Source of the DNA: CAZKTO01 sp964555685
GTDB taxonomy: Bacteria; Chloroflexota; Dehalococcoidia; SHYB01
Direction: 5' to 3'
DNA length: 6,098 nt
Assembly: GCA_964555685.1 (NCBI GenBank)
Contig: CAZKTO010000095.1
Span: forward strand, 1 to 6,098
In this document: piece by piece, positions 5,024 to 6,098 of the stretch
Layout of the letters: each line of letters starts with the position of its first letter
How positions within the stretch are numbered: position 1 is the first letter of the stretch
Made by a program: the position numbers and the translations under genes
The notes under the pieces: model-generated
Databases searched by the model: none
Told to the model about the DNA's origin: nothing
The model's input: only the letters and a program-made list of their open reading frames with translations

Positions 5024-5625
5024 TAGAGCTTGACCTGGCGGGGCGGAATGCGGCAGCGCTCAGCGGCGATGACGCAGTGGAGCGCATGGACCGCTTCGTC
5101 CAGCGTATCGTTCACGATGACATAGTCGAAGGCCGGCAGGTGGTCCATCTCCCGCCGGGCCGTGTCGAGGCGCAAGTTCAGGTCCTCCTCGGACTCGGTC
5201 AGACGCCAGCGCAGCCGCCGCTCGAGCTCGTGGATCGAGGGCGGGACGACGAAGACCATGACCACCTGCGGCGCTAGGCGCTTGATGGTGGCGGCGCCCT
5301 GCACGTCGGCCTTGATCAGGACGTCGAGGCCCCGTTGGATGGCCTGGTGGATCTGCTGGCGGGGCACGCCGTACCAGTTGCCGTAGACCTCCGCCGACTC
5401 CAGGAACTCGCCGCGGGCGCGCATCTCCTCGAAGGTCTCCTTGGCGAGAAAGGTGTAGTCGACGCCGTCGCGCTCGTTCTGGCGGATGGGGCGGGTGGTG
5501 GCCGTGACGGTGAAGTGGATGGGCGCGCCGCTCAGACGCAGCTGGTTCAGCATGGCGTCCTTGCCGACGCCCGAGGGTCCCGAGAGGACAAAGACGTTGG
5601 GGGTGCGGCGCAGGTAGGGGTGCAC
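5023..5625 (-). CDS. gmk: Guanylate kinase
   Basis: Gmk phosphorylates GMP to GDP with ATP in the cytosol, an essential step of GTP/dGTP supply. The 200 residues match the family length. The P-loop is GPSGVGKD (16-23), where the usual Ser/Thr after the Lys is Asp (D23). GMP-binding elements are TTRPIR (43-48), GVDYTF (54-59), GEFLESAEVYGNWYG (72-86, with E73), and DVQGA (107-111). The lid arginines lie in ERRLRWR (135-141), followed by R152 and R158 and the nucleoside-site VNDTLDEA (171-178). The start is GTG 5625: GAGGAG (complement of 5635-5640) lies nine bases upstream and overlaps the remA stop. The gap to remA is six bases, so the two are almost certainly coupled. remA-gmk adjacency is known from Firmicutes and other groups; rpoZ, a frequent downstream neighbour, is absent here. 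Confidence 0.95.
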   Translation of the reverse strand: MHPYLRRTPNVFVLSGPSGVGKDAMLNQLRLSGAPIHFTVTATTRPIRQNERDGVDYTFLAKETFEEMRARGEFLESAEVYGNWYGVPRQQIHQAIQRGLDVLIKADVQGAATIKRLAPQVVMVFVVPPSIHELERRLRWRLTESEEDLNLRLDTARREMDHLPAFDYVIVNDTLDEAVHALHCVIAAERCRIPPRQVKL

Positions 5626-5631
5626 GGATGG

Positions 5632-5943
5632 CTACTCCTCGGGGGCGCCGGTCTCCTGCCATCGGGCGAGGGTTGGGCCGGCCTCGCCCTCCAGCCGGGC
5701 CACGATGGTCCTGGGGGTCACGGCCGCCAGCACCACGTGGCCCGTATCCAGGACCAGGACCGCCTTGGTGCGCCGGCCGCTGGTCACGTCGATCACCCGT
5801 CCCTGCTCCCTGGCCCCGGCGATGAGCCGGCCGGTGGAGGTCGAGAAGGCGCCTCGGGCTCCGGAGGTGCCGGGCAGGATGGCAATAACGCGCGAGGCGG
5901 CGATGACGCTACCGAGGCCGACGTGCAGGAGCTGTGCCCTCAT
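5632..5943 (-). CDS. remA: RemA-like (DUF370) DNA-binding regulator
   Basis: RemA of Bacillus subtilis is a small ring-forming DNA-binding protein that activates biofilm matrix and osmoprotection genes. This 103-residue protein matches the family: LLHVGLGSVIAASRVIAI (5-22), REQGRVIDVTSGRRTKAV (45-62) with the Arg pair of the DNA-contacting GRRT motif, and VLDTGHVVLAAVTPRTIVARL (64-84). Between RVIAI and the second block it carries about seven residues more than B. subtilis RemA as I recall it, and the usual SPxSAPIKR segment is replaced by a Gly/Ser/Thr-rich stretch (23-41). The ATG at 5943 matches the family start; a longer frame to 6009 would begin inside the promoter. A GGAGG (complement of 5957-5961) lies 13 bases upstream, rather far. 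It is the first gene of an operon with gmk. What it regulates here is unknown. Confidence 0.88.
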   Translation of the reverse strand: MRAQLLHVGLGSVIAASRVIAILPGTSGARGAFSTSTGRLIAGAREQGRVIDVTSGRRTKAVLVLDTGHVVLAAVTPRTIVARLEGEAGPTLARWQETGAPEE

Positions 5944-5997
5944 CGATGGCGGCGGGCCTCCCAGGGCGGCGGGCCCCGCGGAGCGATAGACCTGGCA

Positions 5998-6026
5998 ACT
6001 ATAGGGCACGCGGGTCGATTGCGCAA
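5998..6026 (-). promoter_or_regulatory. Sigma70-type promoter of remA-gmk
   Basis: On the minus strand, TTGCGC (complement of 6021-6026) is followed after exactly 17 bases by TATAGT (complement of 5998-6003), five of six matches to TATAAT. Transcription would start near 5991, giving a leader of about 48 bases to the remA ATG. This also rules out the longer remA frame that would start at 6009. Confidence 0.65.
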
Positions 6027-6036
6027 CGGGACCTCA

Positions 6037-6046
6037 GGGAATTCCC
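6037..6046. promoter_or_regulatory. Palindrome GGGAATTCCC upstream of the remA promoter
   Basis: A 10-bp perfect palindrome lies about 10 bases upstream of the -35 box, roughly -46 to -55 from the predicted start, a position where activators often bind. Partial symmetry continues outward (C35/G48 and C33/G50, as 6035/6048 and 6033/6050). Which protein binds it, if any, cannot be told from the sequence. Confidence 0.3.
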
Positions 6047-6065
6047 AGGGCCCTTCGATTATTCT

Positions 6066-6098
6066 GGGGAAACCTCTTTTGATAAAGAGGCTTTCCCC
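6066..6098. repeat. Long imperfect inverted repeat at the window edge
   Basis: GGGGAAA (6066-6072) pairs with TTTCCCC (6092-6098) and CCTCTTT (6073-6079) with AAAGAGG (6084-6090). The result is a 14-bp stem with a single bulged C (6091) and a TGAT loop. Read on the minus strand, no T run follows, so it is not a standard terminator for a gene upstream of remA; reading on the plus strand is cut off by the window end. It may be a palindromic repeat element. It shares the CCTCTTT core with the palindrome near base 22. Confidence 0.6.

Noticed and set aside
5944..6009. Longer N-terminus for the RemA-like protein starting near 6009
   Set aside because: It would begin between the -35 and -10 boxes, and the DUF370 domain starts at the ATG 5943.
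1..6098. CRISPR array, tRNA or rRNA gene, transposase, or toxin-antitoxin pair
   Set aside because: No spaced direct repeats, no cloverleaf with T-loop and acceptor pairing, and no such protein motifs were found on either strand by eye.

Overview
The window is about 6.1 kb of GC-rich bacterial chromosome carrying eight genes, all of which can be assigned at least to a family. No rRNA, tRNA, CRISPR array, transposase or phage gene is visible. G or C at most third codon positions, the absence of lineage-specific signature genes, and a mix of housekeeping and acyl-CoA genes point to a free-living, probably environmental, GC-rich bacterium. A remA-gmk pair and a guanylate kinase P-loop ending GKD suggest a lineage such as Chloroflexota or a neighbouring soil or sediment phylum. 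That placement is a guess from memory, not a measured result.

Layout, left to right. Bases 1-60 hold a G/C-rich palindromic element that runs into an extended -10 promoter. trmI (tRNA m1A58 methyltransferase, +) follows, apparently with an almost leaderless mRNA. A small VOC/glyoxalase-fold gene overlaps the end of trmI. A hairpin with a T-rich tail, read on the minus strand, separates these from a minus-strand operon: a thiolase-fold gene followed by a DUF35 Zn-ribbon/OB-fold gene, with the second SD lying on the first gene's stop codon. The thiolase-like protein lacks the usual nucleophilic cysteine and has two tyrosines at the matching catalytic motifs. This resembles the steroid side-chain aldolase Ltp2-DUF35 more than a true thiolase.

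A divergent regulatory region of about 240 bp (3094-3332) contains a well-formed minus-strand promoter for the thiolase-like operon. It also contains an extended -10 for degV on the plus strand, whose leader has two hairpins and no visible SD. degV (fatty-acid-binding family) and lipB (octanoyl-ACP:protein octanoyltransferase) then run on the plus strand. They converge on the minus-strand pair remA-gmk across a 45-base intergene made almost entirely of inverted repeats. remA has a good sigma70-type promoter and a GGGAATTCCC palindrome just upstream of it. The window ends in a 33-base hairpin-forming inverted repeat.

Functionally there are three themes: tRNA modification (trmI), nucleotide supply plus a DNA-binding regulator (gmk, remA), and acyl-group handling (thiolase-like/DUF35 on CoA thioesters, DegV on fatty acids, LipB on octanoyl-ACP). 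The most unusual item is the cysteine-less thiolase-like/DUF35 pair. There is no evidence here for a wholly new defence or mobile system.
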